A DNA stretch of 64,000 nt from JADLHS01 sp020848635. Its GTDB lineage: Bacteria; Verrucomicrobiota; Verrucomicrobiia; Limisphaerales; JADLHS01. Below, piece after piece: positions 62,832 through 64,000 of this stretch (its first letter is position 1; each line of letters begins with the position of its first letter). The translations under genes were made by a program, and so were the position numbers. Where the stretch lies: positions 62,001 through 126,000 of the forward strand of contig JBAOIL010000030.1 in the NCBI GenBank assembly GCA_037044975.1, in the 5' to 3' direction. The notes beneath the pieces are model-generated. The model saw only the letters and a list, made by a program, of their open reading frames with translations. It ran no database searches and was not told the origin of the DNA.

Positions 62832-63982
62832 TCACGCCGCTACCCAGCCCAAATCAGCGAACGTGGCCCGGCCGGTGCGCCAGCGCCACAGGTCAATGGC
62901 CAGCAAGCGCGCCAGCGCCACCACCGTCTTCTTCTTGAGCGCCCCGCCGTCGGCCAGTTTGTTTTTCAGCTTCTGCGCCGCCACCCAGTGGGGCTGCCAG
63001 CGCAACAGCCGCCACACCGCCTCGACCAGCAGGCAGCGGACGCGGCCGTTGCCCAGCCGGTCAATGTTCCCCAGGCGCTGTTTGCCGCCGGAGCTGTGTT
63101 CGCCCGGACAGCAGCCGGTGTAGCTGCCGATCTGTTTGCGATTGTGAAACCGGCCCCAGTCGCAGACTTCGCCGTCCAGGGTCACCACCGTGATTTCCCC
63201 CAGGCCTTTGGGCGAGACCTGCGCTTTGACGCGGGCGATGAGTTCGGCTTCGAGCGTGGCGAGTTGTTGCTCCAGCGCCAGGATCAGTTCGCGCAACTCG
63301 GTCAACCGGCTCAACACCCACGGATCGAACGCTTCGAGTTTCTTCCAGTTGCGTGCGCCCCACCAGCGCCCGGGCAGTTGGAGGTGCTGATACTCGGCGA
63401 CCTGCCCGTGCCCGCGGTTGCCCAGCATCCGGATCAGCCGCCCGAGGAACTTCCGCCGCCGCGTGCCTTCGCGCTTCCGTTGCTCGGCCTCGCTCGGGAC
63501 GCGGATGGGCGCGAGCTCATCCCGGTTGCCATCGAGCCAGCGCGACAGGCGCAGGCACAACGCCCGGGCGTCGAGCTTGTCGGTCTTGCGGGCGCCGTTG
63601 AGCGCGATGGGCGTGATCAGAAAACTCTGCGCCCCGGCGGCCACGAGTTCGCGATGGAGCACGAAGCCAAAGCCGCAACTTTCCTCGACGCCGAAGACCT
63701 GGAAGCCTTCGGCCACCCAGCTGGCGGACTTGGGCCACAAGTTCCGGCGCGCGTGAACTGGCGCGGCGCGTGCGGGTGGGCGTGATCCTTCTGCGCGACG
63801 ACCATGATGAATTCCAGATGCACGTCCAGGCCCAGCTTGAGCATCGGCTTGGTCGGATCCATCACCGCCTTGGGCAAGGGCTGGCGGGGCGGCACGGGGC
63901 GCACCACTGCGGGCTTGTCGAGGGTGGTCGTGAGGTTTAGGGTCGGGCGGGTCATGATGGGTTTGAGGATGTATTCTTTCAT
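62832..63982 (-). mobile_element. IS110-family transposase gene, frameshifted twice (element runs off window)
   Basis: Read on the minus strand, the gene begins KEYILKPIMTRPTLNLTTT and KLGLDVHLEFIMVVA, the N-terminal DEDD domain of IS110 transposases. Two +1 shifts near 63750 and 63717 then enclose PELVAQVRQL, and the rest is in a third frame: FQVFGVEESCGFGF, TDKLDARALCLRL, then the Transposase_20 domain VTLDGEVCDWGRFHNRKQIG, YTGCCPGEHSSGGKQRLGN and LLVEAVWRLLRW. This is IS110-like in both domains and is not functional as read. Its upstream non-coding end lies beyond 64000. Confidence 0.88.
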
Positions 63983-64000
63983 AGATGTGATGATTGATTG

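Noticed and set aside
1..64000. CRISPR array, rRNA, prophage or defence islands
   Set aside because: No spaced direct repeats of CRISPR type, no rRNA-like sequence and no phage structural genes were seen; the heptamer arrays lack spacers. An orphan DNA methyltransferase alone is not evidence for a defence system.

Overview
The window is about 64 kb of GC-rich bacterial chromosome. I infer a Verrucomicrobiota-like heterotroph, possibly from the Pedosphaera/Limisphaera side. The evidence is exported glycoside hydrolases, a sulfatase, PQQ-type propellers, many Sec, lipoprotein and Tat-like signal peptides, long C-terminal modules on secreted proteins, and short heptamer repeats and palindromes inside genes. 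There is no rRNA or other taxonomic marker. Standard housekeeping genes (lepA, lepB, accB-accC, argG, pabB, tRNA-Ser, YhbY) are scattered among accessory ones.

Layout. 1-2.2 kb: partial APC permease, lipoprotein methyltransferase, YkgJ-like cysteine protein. 2.2-13.2 kb: a co-directional mannan cluster made of a DUF5060/GH5-like secreted protein, a sodium:solute symporter, a GH5-type enzyme, an AGE-family 2-epimerase, a GH130 phosphorylase and a GH5_7-type mannanase. Together they read as the epimerase/mannosylglucose-phosphorylase route for mannobiose. 13.4-15.3 kb: tRNA-Ser(GCU), PI-PLC-like lipoprotein, YhbY. 15.6-17.2 kb: a decayed secreted-protein gene holding an IS5-type transposase remnant. 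17.2-25.2 kb: lepA, lepB, accB, accC, and a membrane pyrophosphatase ending at a strong terminator. 25.3-32.3 kb: TPR protein, two-part DNA methyltransferase, small membrane protein, Arg/Pro/Ala-rich protein, sulfatase, exported intradiol dioxygenase, exported dienelactone hydrolase. 32.3-34.2 kb: a complete IS4-type element with near-perfect inverted repeats and a divergent second gene. 34.2-46 kb: CBM48-like protein, TolC, zinc dehydrogenase, membrane protein plus winged-helix regulator, dipeptide epimerase, peptidase U32, SDR epimerase, BNR protein. 46.4-56.4 kb: pabB, LOG protein, a second exported methyltransferase, TrmN6-like methyltransferase, sugar dehydrogenase, an ECF sigma factor fused to membrane segments, argG. 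56.4-64 kb: PQQ propeller protein, SMUG1-type glycosylase, fumarase beta domain, PAP2 protein, GNAT-like protein and an IS110-type transposase at the edge.

Two features dominate. First, at least 17 genes or gene parts carry single-base shifts, mostly +1 and several in homopolymers. They affect even accB, so I favour sequencing or assembly error for most of them, although some sit near repeats. Entries marked frameshifted give the full span of the recognisable protein. Second, small repeats sit inside protein-coding genes: a 138-bp palindromic element in pabB, a related palindrome in an exported methyltransferase, and three heptamer arrays in the U32 peptidase. The most interesting biology is the mannan cluster, the IS4-type element whose two genes both stop inside its inverted repeats, the membrane-fused sigma factor, and the pair of exported aromatic-ring enzymes.
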